Origin: Agaribacillus aureus
GTDB taxonomy: Bacteria > Bacteroidota > Bacteroidia > Cytophagales > Cyclobacteriaceae
Length of the DNA: 64,000 nucleotides
Reading direction: 5' to 3'
Assembly (NCBI GenBank): GCA_030442055.1
Contig: JAUJEB010000005.1
Coordinates: 558,001-622,000, forward strand
Part shown: in pieces, positions 27,917-37,274 of the stretch
Layout: every line of letters starts with the position of its first letter
Numbering within the stretch: position 1 is the first letter of the stretch
Notes under the pieces: model-generated
The model's input: only the letters and a program-made list of their open reading frames with translations
What the model was told of the DNA's origin: nothing
Databases searched by the model: none
Translations under genes and position numbers: made by a program

Positions 27917-29317
27917 ATGAAGCAAAAGACTTCATTTGACAACCTTTTGTTTGCATGGTTTTACGATCATGTCACCCGCAATCAGGAAGAGCCTTATTTG
28001 ACTTATAAGGGTACAACCCTATCATACGGTGACGCTTTCAACATAATCAGGAAAGTTATACATATCATCTTAACCAATACCGCTGCTCACGGCCATCCCA
28101 GTGTTGCTCTGTACTTTCAGGATCAGCAAAAACTCTTATTATCTTTTTGGGCATGTATGGCGCTGGAGGTAGACGTGATACTGGTTCCGGAAAGGCCTGT
28201 TGCGTTGGAAGGCTTAAGATATAAAGACCAGAAACTGGAGATCGACCTGGTACTTTCCGACCTGTTGCAGGGTTCGAATTGCTACGATATCGATACCAGG
28301 CCTGAAAACTCGCCGGCATCATTGCAATTGGATAGCCCGGCAAGGTCAGGGTCAAAAAATATTTACTTTTTTACCAGTGGCACCACCGGGAAAGCCCAGC
28401 TTGTCCGAACCACCGGCCATCAGTGGCTTCGAGCTATTACCTGCTTACGGGAAAATTCCCTGATGCCATATACCGTCGGTCAAAAAGCGCTAATAACCGT
28501 GCCATTATTCCATTCCTACGGACTCAGTGCCGCAGTGGAATATACTGTTGGGGGAAGTCATATTTTTTTGCCTGGCCATAGAGAAAGCATCGGCCCGGTT
28601 CAGTGTTTATTCGACAAATCGATAGGTCATCAGATCACAGCCATAGAAGGGGTCCCCTATTTTTATCAACAGATGTCCCTTTTCTTAAATCGATTGTCAC
28701 TGCCGGCATTAAAGCATATAGGCATGGGAGGAGATTGTGTCACCGATAAGCTGATCAGTAAATTTGAGCAAAAAATAGCAAGCCCTACTTTTTCAATTCG
28801 ATACGGCATAACAGAAATTCCTTCTGCAGTGAGTATTCATTATTTTGACTATAACCCCGGGATTTGCTTGCGCTCCCTGGGTAAGATCCTTCCTATTTAT
28901 CAGGTAAAATTGTTAAATGAAAAGCAGGGCACAGGTGAAACCAGTGGAGAAATGTTGGTGGGGTGCCAATATCTGCCGGATCAATTCATTGACATTCACA
29001 CACATGATATAATAGAAATGATCCAGGGGGAGATAAAATTTGAGGGGAGAAAAATATTCATCAAATACAAGGGATACAAAATAAACCCCCAGGAAATTGA
29101 ATATCACCTCAACAATCTCAATAATGTTTTTGAATCAAAAGTACATTTATCTAATGGTGTGCTGAGGGCCGAAATTGTACCGGTTGCGAATACTATTCCG
29201 GAGTTAAAGGTTCTCAGGACTTCTCTTGCCCAAAAACTACCCAAAGAATTTTTGCCTGAACGCATTGAATTAGTTGAAAGTATCCAACGCAATACCGTCG
29301 GTAAAATAATCAGATAA
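27917..29317 (+). CDS. Free-standing AMP-forming ligase (adenylation-domain-like)
   Basis: A 466-residue enzyme of the ANL (acyl-CoA synthetase / NRPS adenylation) superfamily. The phosphate-binding motif A3 is FFTSGTTGKA (151-160), A5 is YGITE (296-300), the usual TGD is changed to HTHD (361-364), and the C-terminal catalytic lysine lies in NTVGKIIR (K463). The hinge GRKIFIKYKGYKINPQEIE is present. It would activate a carboxylic acid as an acyl-adenylate and load it on the acyl carrier protein at 39536-39790 (inference). It is short for this superfamily but has both subdomains. An acyltransferase gene follows on the same strand. Confidence 0.88.
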   Translation: MKQKTSFDNLLFAWFYDHVTRNQEEPYLTYKGTTLSYGDAFNIIRKVIHIILTNTAAHGHPSVALYFQDQQKLLLSFWACMALEVDVILVPERPVALEGLRYKDQKLEIDLVLSDLLQGSNCYDIDTRPENSPASLQLDSPARSGSKNIYFFTSGTTGKAQLVRTTGHQWLRAITCLRENSLMPYTVGQKALITVPLFHSYGLSAAVEYTVGGSHIFLPGHRESIGPVQCLFDKSIGHQITAIEGVPYFYQQMSLFLNRLSLPALKHIGMGGDCVTDKLISKFEQKIASPTFSIRYGITEIPSAVSIHYFDYNPGICLRSLGKILPIYQVKLLNEKQGTGETSGEMLVGCQYLPDQFIDIHTHDIIEMIQGEIKFEGRKIFIKYKGYKINPQEIEYHLNNLNNVFESKVHLSNGVLRAEIVPVANTIPELKVLRTSLAQKLPKEFLPERIELVESIQRNTVGKIIR

Positions 29318-29412
29318 CCACTTTTTTTCTTTTGCAAAAATTGATACTTTGATGCTGCCGATATTGAAGATAATCCCTGTGCTGCGCGCGAGTTGGTATA
29401 AAACCTTAAGCT

Positions 29413-30087
29413 TTGAATATATTTACCATTTTTTCCCGGCTGAATTTCAACACTCTGTACTTTAATTTCAAATATTTTCCTTTTCGCAAGGCTATCTTGT
29501 TGCCGGTATGGGTCAGCAAACGTTGCCACCTCGCCAAATGTGAGGGACAGATAGCTATTGAAGCACCACTAAAGACTGGCCTTATTCAAATTGGATTTGA
29601 GAATATTGGGATTTTTGACAGAAAAAGATCGCGAAGCATTTGGAAGGTAAGTGGCAGTATCGTCTTTCACGGTGCCGTAAAAATAGGACATGGGTGTAAA
29701 GTAAATGTTGGCAGGCAAGGCCATCTGTCCATCGGGAAAAATTTTTATATGCCTTCGGAATCTACTATTGTTTGCCATAAAGAAATCGAGATTGGAAATG
29801 ACTGTGCGTTTTCATGGGACATGCTGATGATGGATACAGATATGCACGACATCACCGATGAGCACCAGCAAGTAATCAATACACCTGCCAAAATCACGAT
29901 AGGTAACAATGTATGGGTGGGATGCAGAGTGATGATTTTGAAGGGAGTGATCATCCCGGCTAATAATATTGTGGCCGCAAACGCGCTGGTAACCAAGCCT
30001 TTTACAGGAGAAAAACAGATTATAGGGGGAAATCCGGCAAAGGTGATCAAGCAACACGTTTCCTGGAATCATGATTTTCTACATTGA
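29413..30087 (+). CDS. Hexapeptide-repeat acyltransferase
   Basis: A 224-residue left-handed beta-helix acyltransferase, related to serine/sugar O-acetyltransferases. Hexapeptide turns are visible (IGHGCKVNVG, LSIGKNF, IEIGNDCAFS), with the catalytic-type histidine in DMHDI and the C-terminal VIIPANNIVAANALVTK and GGNPAKVIK. There is no ATG in a suitable place: a stop lies just upstream and the frame begins at TTG 29413, which gives the typical family start (LYFNFKYFPFRKA). It probably acetylates or acylates a sugar of the cluster's product. It follows the ligase gene by 95 bp. Confidence 0.82.
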   Translation: MNIFTIFSRLNFNTLYFNFKYFPFRKAILLPVWVSKRCHLAKCEGQIAIEAPLKTGLIQIGFENIGIFDRKRSRSIWKVSGSIVFHGAVKIGHGCKVNVGRQGHLSIGKNFYMPSESTIVCHKEIEIGNDCAFSWDMLMMDTDMHDITDEHQQVINTPAKITIGNNVWVGCRVMILKGVIIPANNIVAANALVTKPFTGEKQIIGGNPAKVIKQHVSWNHDFLH

Positions 30088-30143
30088 TAAAACGGTCCGG
30101 CAACCCGTATCGGCAGTAATCTTCCGGCCTGCTCAGGTCAAAA

Positions 30144-30857
30144 TTATTTTAGGAATTTGGCTTTAGGAAAATCTTCATCGTTCATCGTAATTTTTTGATC
30201 AAAACGTTGATTAAATGTATCCAACTCGTCTTTGGTGTATCGTTTGTAAAGATTATCCTCAAGTCCAATAAGCGTACGACTACCACCACCAATATGATCA
30301 ACTACACTGGAAGTCACCAGCATATGCTTTTCGCCCAGGCATTTTAACTGTTCAACTACCACATTATCGGAACACCAAAAGGTAAAGCTCTCATCCATTT
30401 TACCGATTTGTTCATAAAGTGATCTTTCCCATAGAAAAGCCCACCCACAAAATAATTTGTAAACTTCATAACCAATGATTACTCCTGAATTACGCGTTAT
30501 TTCATAATGCTTGGGGTGTGTATTCGGACAGAGAGGGGAGGCAGATCTGATTTTATGTTTCCGCATTGCGGCTATCAACGTCCGGTCCCAGCCCTCCTCA
30601 AAGAGGATATCATTATTTCCGAAAAAGATATAATCTGACTCACAATATCTTGCGCCGATATTCAGATAACGGTTGTAATTAAATGGGACCTCCGGGTGTA
30701 ATGTAGTAGCCCCCTCGTATTCAACATCCAGATTTGACTCTAAAACTATCACACGGTGAGGAGTGGCCGATCGCACCGCCCCCATGGTAAGTTTCATTAA
30801 ATCATCGCATTTGGCATCTGAAATAAGAATAATGTCAATGGTATGGTTCATGTACAA
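30144..30857 (-). CDS. GT2-like glycosyltransferase
   Basis: A 237-residue protein of the GT-A type. The start (IDIILISDAK, then VIVLESN) is a degenerate nucleotide-sugar fold, FGNNDILFEEGWD supplies the acidic metal site and FWCSDNVVVEQL resembles the catalytic-base helix of GT2 enzymes. It lies 5 bp behind another glycosyltransferase on the same strand and ends an operon that begins with the condensation-domain gene. A sugar or small acceptor cannot be named from sequence. Confidence 0.75.
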   Translation of the reverse strand: MYMNHTIDIILISDAKCDDLMKLTMGAVRSATPHRVIVLESNLDVEYEGATTLHPEVPFNYNRYLNIGARYCESDYIFFGNNDILFEEGWDRTLIAAMRKHKIRSASPLCPNTHPKHYEITRNSGVIIGYEVYKLFCGWAFLWERSLYEQIGKMDESFTFWCSDNVVVEQLKCLGEKHMLVTSSVVDHIGGGSRTLIGLEDNLYKRYTKDELDTFNQRFDQKITMNDEDFPKAKFLK

Positions 30858-30862
30858 TTTAA

Positions 30863-31753
30863 TTAGCTGATAGTGGTAGAATATAAATTGTTCAACTCTG
30901 AAGTATTCATTGCCAACAAAGATTCGTTAAATCCGAATGTGCCGACTTCCGCAAATAATTCTGTGACTTTGTTTTTATATTTTCCGTGAAAAACCTGCTT
31001 GTTCACGTCCAAAAACTCCCTGTACTTTTCCATTTTCTTATGAGGGTAATGGAATGATCTTGCATTCATATGCAGAAAAATTTTAATATCCCGCTGAAAA
31101 AGCCGGTATCCTAGATCAATATCTTCATAGCCATAATTAGGCTCATATACCAAGTCAAAGTAATCTTCATCTTCAGCAAGGCAATACTTATGGATAGAAA
31201 CATGATTGGTCCAAAAATAGGCCCAGGGAGCAGGAAGGTGATCGATACGATAACCATGTGCTTTGTACTCTGTTTCCCTTATGTCCTTTGTTTCATCATC
31301 TTTCCCCAGCCAATCAAAAAGCCCCGGGATATCATCCAGTTCCCGCAAATGAACAGGAATACTCAATTCAGTATCGTGGGTAGAAAAGCCGTATACCAAC
31401 CCTATCACAGCAGCATTTTTTCTCTGACCGTGGTGGAAAGAAACATGGGAGGCCACCGCGTCGGGATGTAAAATGACACCGCTGTCGATCATCAGCAGGA
31501 TATTGAACGTAGATTTGTTAATGCCAAGATTCCGGGCACTCGCCACCCGATACCCTTTATCCTCCTGGTAAAAATATTTAAGGTTTAAATAAGGCCGAAA
31601 CTCGTCAATCACCTGGCGGGTGTGGTCGGCCGAACCGTCGTCGACAACAATTACCTCCATATCATTTTTGCTGAAATTTTGCTCTACCACAGATTTTAAG
31701 GTATAATGCAATAGTAATTTTCGATTGTAAGTGGGAATTACTATACTAATCAT
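30863..31753 (-). CDS. GT2-family glycosyltransferase
   Basis: A GT-A glycosyltransferase of about 296 residues. It starts with ISIVIPTYNR, has VVDDGSADHT and MIDSGV (DxD equivalent), and the C-terminal acidic motif YGYEDIDLG. The frame is open upstream, but the ATG at 31753 puts the conserved strand at the N-terminus and leaves only one base after the stop of the condensation gene, so I choose it. Layout and spacing of motifs match the glycosyltransferase at 24327-25238, indicating duplication within the cluster. Confidence 0.88.
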   Translation of the reverse strand: MISIVIPTYNRKLLLHYTLKSVVEQNFSKNDMEVIVVDDGSADHTRQVIDEFRPYLNLKYFYQEDKGYRVASARNLGINKSTFNILLMIDSGVILHPDAVASHVSFHHGQRKNAAVIGLVYGFSTHDTELSIPVHLRELDDIPGLFDWLGKDDETKDIRETEYKAHGYRIDHLPAPWAYFWTNHVSIHKYCLAEDEDYFDLVYEPNYGYEDIDLGYRLFQRDIKIFLHMNARSFHYPHKKMEKYREFLDVNKQVFHGKYKNKVTELFAEVGTFGFNESLLAMNTSELNNLYSTTIS

Positions 31754-31754
31754 A

Positions 31755-33122
31755 TTAAAAAAATCGGTTAAGAGATTTAATGGTGGCGTTCGGATTATCA
31801 ATAAATTCCTGCAAGATCAGCGAATGAACATGGCCGATGCGCTCAATAATATCACGGGTATAAATCTCGTGATGATAACAGTACCGAAAAGCAAAACCAT
31901 TTTTGTATTCACAAACCGTATGCGCAAAAGAGTAATATCCTTTATGCGGCTTATGAAGATAATTATCGATAGAAGTGCTTATATCTTTGTTTTTATCAAA
32001 CTCGAGGTAATTATAGTAAAACTCACATTTCCTTCGCAGGTCAAAAGGGCCGATGCGGCGAAAATCAAATATTGGATAACGGCATGACTGAAGAAATCCC
32101 AGATAAATGGGCATTAGCACATCCTTTAGCGTCATATCAGGGTTTATTTGTCCCTTTATAAAAACGTTGCACGCCAGATTGCCGATGATTTGTCTGGTGG
32201 CCGATTTGTTCCTTCCATTTACCGTACATATCATCAACATCTTTTCAAGGCCAAAGCACCTGTTGACACTTAGCATAAAACACGACAACAGAATGGAGGG
32301 CAAGCTGACCCCGTGTGTTTCTGCCGCCTCGTACAATGCCTGTTTATCTTCAAATACGGTGGTATACTTCAACCACGTGGCCAGGTCCATGGTATCTTTG
32401 GCGCGGGCGATAGCTTCTTTGGTCGGGACCAGCCCGGTGTTTGATCGTGAAAAATTGCTGTAAAGCTTTGAGTGTTCAACAGGAGATAAATACTCACCCA
32501 AAATTTTGTTCCAATAGCCATATAGTTTATCCCCATAACGCCCATTTAACTGGTCATTTTCCTGCAGCAGATATTCTTTCAAATGCATTTCCAACGGGGA
32601 CAAAGGAATTGGCAAACCCTCTTTTAAAGCCTCATAAGCCATCTCCAATTCCTCGCTGAAAATTGTTAGAGAAAAAGCATCGGAATTAATGTGATGGCAG
32701 GCAAATAAAAAAGTATATCGATCCGCTGACCTTTGAAACAAAAAGCCCTGGGCAAGTGTCCCACTGGTGAGGTCTGTAAAATCTGTCATGATCCGATCCT
32801 GAGCCTGCTCAATAGCTTTTTCCTGATTCCGTGGATCGAGATGCGAGATGTCTTGAAAGGGTAAATAAAACTTTTCGGAAGAAAATGGCTGTATCTTTTG
32901 TTTTACGCTTCCGTCTATCAGCGTAAAAATGGTTCTTAGGCTCTCATGCCGCTGAAAAAGAAAAGCATAAGCTTCTTTAAAATGAGCAATCGACAGATCG
33001 GTATATTCTTCGACATATTGGTTGACCTCCAGTTTGGCCTTCTTTTTTAATAACTCCCGTTGAAATATCCAATCAGATTGCTGCCTGCTGAACGCATCAA
33101 AAATAATCGGTTCCCTTATCAT
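31755..33122 (-). CDS. Free-standing NRPS condensation-domain protein
   Basis: A 455-residue stand-alone condensation domain. The family layout is clear: RHESLRT (58-64) early, then the active-site motif in ACHHINSDAFS (HH 143-144, D148), and a C-terminal WLKY-type latch region. The canonical HHxxxDG has alanine at 149 in place of glycine; the catalytic second histidine is kept. It would form an amide or ester between a carrier-bound acyl group and an acceptor. It lacks fused adenylation and carrier domains, which are encoded separately in the same cluster (ligase at 27917, ACP at 39536). It heads an operon with two glycosyltransferases. Alternative: a related acyltransferase of the same fold. 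Confidence 0.85.
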   Translation of the reverse strand: MIREPIIFDAFSRQQSDWIFQRELLKKKAKLEVNQYVEEYTDLSIAHFKEAYAFLFQRHESLRTIFTLIDGSVKQKIQPFSSEKFYLPFQDISHLDPRNQEKAIEQAQDRIMTDFTDLTSGTLAQGFLFQRSADRYTFLFACHHINSDAFSLTIFSEELEMAYEALKEGLPIPLSPLEMHLKEYLLQENDQLNGRYGDKLYGYWNKILGEYLSPVEHSKLYSNFSRSNTGLVPTKEAIARAKDTMDLATWLKYTTVFEDKQALYEAAETHGVSLPSILLSCFMLSVNRCFGLEKMLMICTVNGRNKSATRQIIGNLACNVFIKGQINPDMTLKDVLMPIYLGFLQSCRYPIFDFRRIGPFDLRRKCEFYYNYLEFDKNKDISTSIDNYLHKPHKGYYSFAHTVCEYKNGFAFRYCYHHEIYTRDIIERIGHVHSLILQEFIDNPNATIKSLNRFF

Positions 33123-33262
33123 ATCTGGTGGCTGTTTCCAATGGACTAAAAACTAAAAATAACATTTATCGGCATATGTTGATAGTGCATTTGGTAAAAT
33201 TTAATCGCCAGCTTTACACTTTTTTCCGTGGCATTCTTTCTGTACATTAGAAGCTCGGCTTT

Positions 33263-33296
33263 TTTGAATAAGAAGATATGAATATTTTTAAGTTTG
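33263..33296 (+). promoter_or_regulatory. Bacteroidota-type promoter candidate
   Basis: TTTG (33263-33266) and TAAGTTTG (33289-33296) match the -33 TTTG and -7 TAnnTTTG elements of Bacteroidota housekeeping promoters, with slightly long spacing (22 bases). The site lies 19 bp before the ATG of the pyruvyl-transferase-like gene and would give a very short leader. Confidence 0.4.
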
Positions 33297-33315
33297 CGGC
33301 AAAAAATGAACAATA

Positions 33316-34368
33316 ATGATCGGAATTTTAACATTTTTTCAATGCTACAACTATGGTGCCTACCTGCAGGCATACGCTTTACACAAATATTTAAAACAAA
33401 AGGGTTATGATAATGAATTTATCAACTACAGAAGCAAATTGAGTGAAAAAAATGAATACCGTCATTTGGTCACCGTCGATGGTAAAAAAAGTGGTGCCTA
33501 CTTTCGCATCCTGCTAAAAATGCTCAGGTTTAAAATTTATCACAGAAAGCTTAAAAAAACCAAAAGATTTTATCATTCCGAAGATCTTAATACAATTCAT
33601 TACCAAACGGTGTTGGTGGGTAGCGACCAGGTGTGGTGTTATACCAGGGAGTGGGGAGGATTTGACCCGGTATACTTTTCTTACGGCATAAATGCCCGTA
33701 AGATCATTGCCTATGCCGCCAGCATGGGACCGGACAATTACGACCGGGAGCATCCTGAAGTGATTAATTCACTAATGAAAAATTTTGACAGCATTGGCGT
33801 AAGAGATACCAACACCTTCCAATTTGCCAGGCTCTTTTCCGGCAAAGATCCTCAAATCGTTTTGGACCCGGTTTGTTTGTATGACTTTGAAAAAGAATGT
33901 AAAGAAACCACACTGGAACCGTATATATTATTTTATTCAGACGCATTAACTCCTTCAGAGACAGTTATTGATGAATTACAGCGGACGGCAAAAGAACAAG
34001 GCTTAATGCTGGTCTCTCTGGGGAAAAAATTTTCCTGGTGTGATACCAACATCCTGTCGGCCTCCCCCTTTGAATGGCTAGGTTACATTAAAAATGCGCA
34101 ATTTATAATGACCTGCATGTACCACGGCCTGCTCTTCTCAATCAAATACAGGAGGAATTTCGCTGTATTTCTGAATGAACATCGCAAAAATAAATGCCTG
34201 GATTTTTTAGAAAATGCCGGGCTGACAGACAGGGTGATAGATCGTGAAACAAAATTTGCAGCTATTTTTGCTTCGCCTATAGATTATACCCGGGTACAAA
34301 AATTTCTGGACAAGAAAAGAAAAGCTTCGGAGGTTTTCCTGGACAACTGCCTGAAAGATCATGGTTAA
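33316..34368 (+). CDS. Polysaccharide pyruvyl transferase-family protein
   Basis: A 350-residue protein of the polysaccharide pyruvyl transferase family (CsaB/WcaK-like fold, GT-B-related). It begins with IGILTFFQCYNYGAYLQAYAL, carries VGSDQVW (about 98-104), a DPVC loop and TCMYHGLLF, the family's active-site histidine region. Members attach pyruvate ketals to sugars of surface polysaccharides, using phosphoenolpyruvate; the substrate here is not known. Its end overlaps the ABC exporter start by 8 bp, so both are translated together, suggesting decoration before export. Confidence 0.85.
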   Translation: MIGILTFFQCYNYGAYLQAYALHKYLKQKGYDNEFINYRSKLSEKNEYRHLVTVDGKKSGAYFRILLKMLRFKIYHRKLKKTKRFYHSEDLNTIHYQTVLVGSDQVWCYTREWGGFDPVYFSYGINARKIIAYAASMGPDNYDREHPEVINSLMKNFDSIGVRDTNTFQFARLFSGKDPQIVLDPVCLYDFEKECKETTLEPYILFYSDALTPSETVIDELQRTAKEQGLMLVSLGKKFSWCDTNILSASPFEWLGYIKNAQFIMTCMYHGLLFSIKYRRNFAVFLNEHRKNKCLDFLENAGLTDRVIDRETKFAAIFASPIDYTRVQKFLDKKRKASEVFLDNCLKDHG

Positions 34369-36115
34369 TCCCTATCTCCACATGTTTCGGACCGCTCGTT
34401 ACTATGCCGGTTCCAAGCGCAACAAACATCTGGTGGTACTCATAATGTTCGTTGCAGCGAATGTTATAGCAACTGTGAATCCGCTGTTGTACGGTTGGTT
34501 TATTAACAAACTGCAATTGGAGGGCACAGCCATTATCTATCATGCATGGTTGTATGCCCTGGCTTATCTCGGCCTGAACTTACTACAGTGGTCACTTTAT
34601 GGTCCGGCCAGGATCATGGGCCGCCATTTGGCGTTTGAGGTAAGCAAAAATTATTTATGCGAACTCCACCACCACGTGATACGGCTTCCGCTTAAGTGGC
34701 ACACCAACAATCATAGCGGGGCAACTATTAGCCGGATTACAAAGGGGTATGAGGCATTGAAAAACTATTATCAAAATGACTGGCTTTATGTAAAGGCCAT
34801 CTGCAATTTTCTTTTCTCTGTGATAGCCATGGTCTACTTCTCTCCCCTTTTCGGAAGCATTGGTGTTTTGCTGGGGTTTCTGGCCATGTTTGTCATTTTC
34901 AAGTTTGACGCTGCCTACTTCAAGGCAATGAAAGATACCAACGAGCGGGAAAACGAAGTGTCTTCATCATTGCTCGACAGCATCTCCAACATCATTACAG
35001 TGGTGTCCTTGCGCATTGAAAAACAAATGGAAAATAATGTTTTGCAAAAGGTGATGTTGGTTTTACCGGCCTTTAAAAGAAAAGTTAAAATAAACGCCTT
35101 GAAATGGTTTTTGGCAGATATACTGATAACACTGATCTATATTTCAATCGTAGTCGGCTATGTTTACCAAAACTACCAGGTAGGTCAGACTTTTTTAATT
35201 GGCGGTCTGGTCACGCTCCTTGTTTATGTAAACAGATTCACCGGTGTATTTAACGACATGGCCTGGTTGTTTTCAATGATACTTGAGCAGAGTGCTAACG
35301 TAAAAAACGCTGAGGTTATTCAGCAAGCGGCAAAACAATCACCTTTTTCGGAACATGAGATGCCTAAGGTGAAGGAATGGAAAACCATTAACCTGAAAAA
35401 TATCAACTTTTCATATCATGGCAACACTGTCAACGGTAAAAATATCAGGAACCTACAGTCAATAAACCTGACAATTCATAGCGGCCAGAGGATCGCCCTG
35501 ATAGGGAAAAGCGGAAGCGGAAAGAGTACTTTATTGGCTTTGTTCAGGGGGCTGTTTGGCGGCGGCTACAGCCTTGATATCAAAATCGATGATAAAGACT
35601 TTGGGGATCACCTAAAAATTCTTGCGGACCAGACAACCTTTCTTCCACAGGAACCTGAAATATTTGAGAATACTATCCTATACAATCTTACCCTGGGATT
35701 ACCATTCGAAAAGGAAGATATCGACCTGGCCTGTAAACTGGCCAGGATAGATGAAGAAATTAATGTACTTCCGAAGGGTATCCATTCAAACCTGAAAGAA
35801 AAAGGAGTGAACCTCTCCGGCGGGCAAAAACAACGGCTGGCGCTGGCCCGCGGATTGCTTATGATGCAAAATAGCCGGATCGTGTTGATGGATGAACCCA
35901 CCAGCAGCGTGGATCTGAAAACCGAAAATACGATTTTCGATAGTATTTTCAATAAGCTGAAAGGGAAAACCATAATCGCCAGTATTCATCGGCTGCACTT
36001 GCTGGAGAAGTTCGATTATGTTTATATTTTGCAAGAAGGCCAGCTGGTCGATGAAGGTACGCCACATCATTTGACAAACCACAGCAGCATATTTAAGGAA
36101 CACAGCGCCAAATAG
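34361..36115 (+). CDS. ABC exporter, fused membrane and ATPase domains
   Basis: A 584-residue half transporter. The membrane domain (about 20-310) has about six spans; the ATPase (about 340-575) has Walker A GKSGSGKST (382-390), a Q-loop near LPQEPEIF, signature LSGGQ (485-489), Walker B IVLMDEP (507-513) and switch histidine H543. All catalytic elements are intact. It would work as a homodimer exporting a lipid-linked or small-molecule product. There is no C39 peptidase domain, so it is not a double-glycine peptide maturation exporter. Overlap with the pyruvyl-transferase-like gene shows coexpression. Confidence 0.94.
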   Translation: MVNPYLHMFRTARYYAGSKRNKHLVVLIMFVAANVIATVNPLLYGWFINKLQLEGTAIIYHAWLYALAYLGLNLLQWSLYGPARIMGRHLAFEVSKNYLCELHHHVIRLPLKWHTNNHSGATISRITKGYEALKNYYQNDWLYVKAICNFLFSVIAMVYFSPLFGSIGVLLGFLAMFVIFKFDAAYFKAMKDTNERENEVSSSLLDSISNIITVVSLRIEKQMENNVLQKVMLVLPAFKRKVKINALKWFLADILITLIYISIVVGYVYQNYQVGQTFLIGGLVTLLVYVNRFTGVFNDMAWLFSMILEQSANVKNAEVIQQAAKQSPFSEHEMPKVKEWKTINLKNINFSYHGNTVNGKNIRNLQSINLTIHSGQRIALIGKSGSGKSTLLALFRGLFGGGYSLDIKIDDKDFGDHLKILADQTTFLPQEPEIFENTILYNLTLGLPFEKEDIDLACKLARIDEEINVLPKGIHSNLKEKGVNLSGGQKQRLALARGLLMMQNSRIVLMDEPTSSVDLKTENTIFDSIFNKLKGKTIIASIHRLHLLEKFDYVYILQEGQLVDEGTPHHLTNHSSIFKEHSAK

Positions 36116-36156
36116 ACCTATCTCTAAAACTTGCAGTCCTATAAAGATCCCGCCCT

Positions 36157-37203
36157 CTATTTCATATTAGCTGGAACTTGTTCCTGTAAATCAGACAAAT
36201 GAGCAAACACCTGTCCAATGTGATAAAACTCATTTGCTCCGGTCAACGGAATTTCCAACACCATAAGATCCAGGCCATGCTGTAAAAAATCGTGTATGGT
36301 TTTAGCCACCTCTTTGTAACTGCCTACCAGGTACGGGACGTCGCTGTATCCACTGGCGAAGGGGATCAGATTGTAGGTTCCGGCAACCATATTTTTCGAT
36401 TTTTCCAGTAACTCTTTTTTCCATACAACCGCCGATTTCCTGGTAGTTAATTGTTGCAGACTCTTTTTTTGTTGATCTTCAGGGCAATACACTGATAAAG
36501 CTTCGGTTGCTGTCTCCGTATCTGCCCTGCCGAGGATTCCAAAATGAAATCCGAGACGGTAGGTTTTCATGAGGTTCAGGGCCTTTAAATCATCCAGCGG
36601 CATAGCCATGGCAAGGCGGGTTGCACCGGTATTATTGATGACGTCCAAAGCGGCTTCAGAGTTACCGGCAATAAAGTTTCGGGGAAGCAAAGACGCTTCC
36701 AGTCTTTGAGGAAGTGACAGGTTTTTAACCTGATAAAATTTACCTTCATAAGTTACGTCATCCTCTCCCAAAAGCCTGTTAACAATTTGAAGGTATTCCA
36801 GCAATCTCAGATATTTGGCATCATGCGTCTCCGTATCGCCCAAACTCCTGGCATCAAAGAGCCCTGTTCCGGTGATGTAATTAAGATATAAGGGTTTACC
36901 CGAGAAAAGAGAAATATTGGCAATGTACTTGGCCGTATAAAACGGATGTGCATATACCGGGTTGACCGCAATAAATGGGTGAAGCTTTCTTGCCTGATGC
37001 GACACCATATCAGCAAAAAACCAGGGATTTAGCAGACCTTCATTGGATTCTGGAAGCAAGATACCATGGTATCCATAGGCTTCGGAATTTGCAATAAACT
37101 CCTCAACGCTTCTGTAAATAGCATTATCCGGGTCCTGGTGTTCTCTTTTGATCCCCAACAGGTTAAATACAGGAATGAATTTTCCGTTAAAAGTAATATT
37201 CAT
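36157..37203 (-). CDS. Luciferase-like flavin-dependent monooxygenase
   Basis: A 348-residue TIM-barrel enzyme of the bacterial-luciferase (LLM) class, similar in outline to alkanesulfonate monooxygenase and to LLM oxidases in peptide clusters. Recognisable parts are EAYGYHGILLPE (near residues 40-52), KLHPFIAVNP, YLNYITGTG, the EGKFYQVKNL segment (about 143-152) and ARLAMAM-type flavin contact near 195. It likely hydroxylates or oxidises a carrier-bound intermediate using FMNH2 from a separate reductase. It is the last gene of the minus-strand operon that begins with the ACP. Confidence 0.85.
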   Translation of the reverse strand: MNITFNGKFIPVFNLLGIKREHQDPDNAIYRSVEEFIANSEAYGYHGILLPESNEGLLNPWFFADMVSHQARKLHPFIAVNPVYAHPFYTAKYIANISLFSGKPLYLNYITGTGLFDARSLGDTETHDAKYLRLLEYLQIVNRLLGEDDVTYEGKFYQVKNLSLPQRLEASLLPRNFIAGNSEAALDVINNTGATRLAMAMPLDDLKALNLMKTYRLGFHFGILGRADTETATEALSVYCPEDQQKKSLQQLTTRKSAVVWKKELLEKSKNMVAGTYNLIPFASGYSDVPYLVGSYKEVAKTIHDFLQHGLDLMVLEIPLTGANEFYHIGQVFAHLSDLQEQVPANMK

Positions 37204-37274
37204 GTTAGTTTGAGCTCTGATGGTTGATGCTGAAATACAATTAATTCCGGTTATAAATTATCTGGTAGTTCTGC

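Noticed and set aside
29352-29465. Short ATG frame (about 37 codons) just ahead of the acyltransferase
   Set aside because: It ends at 29465 without family motifs, and the acyltransferase frame from TTG 29413 already gives the normal N-terminus, so a frameshift is not needed.
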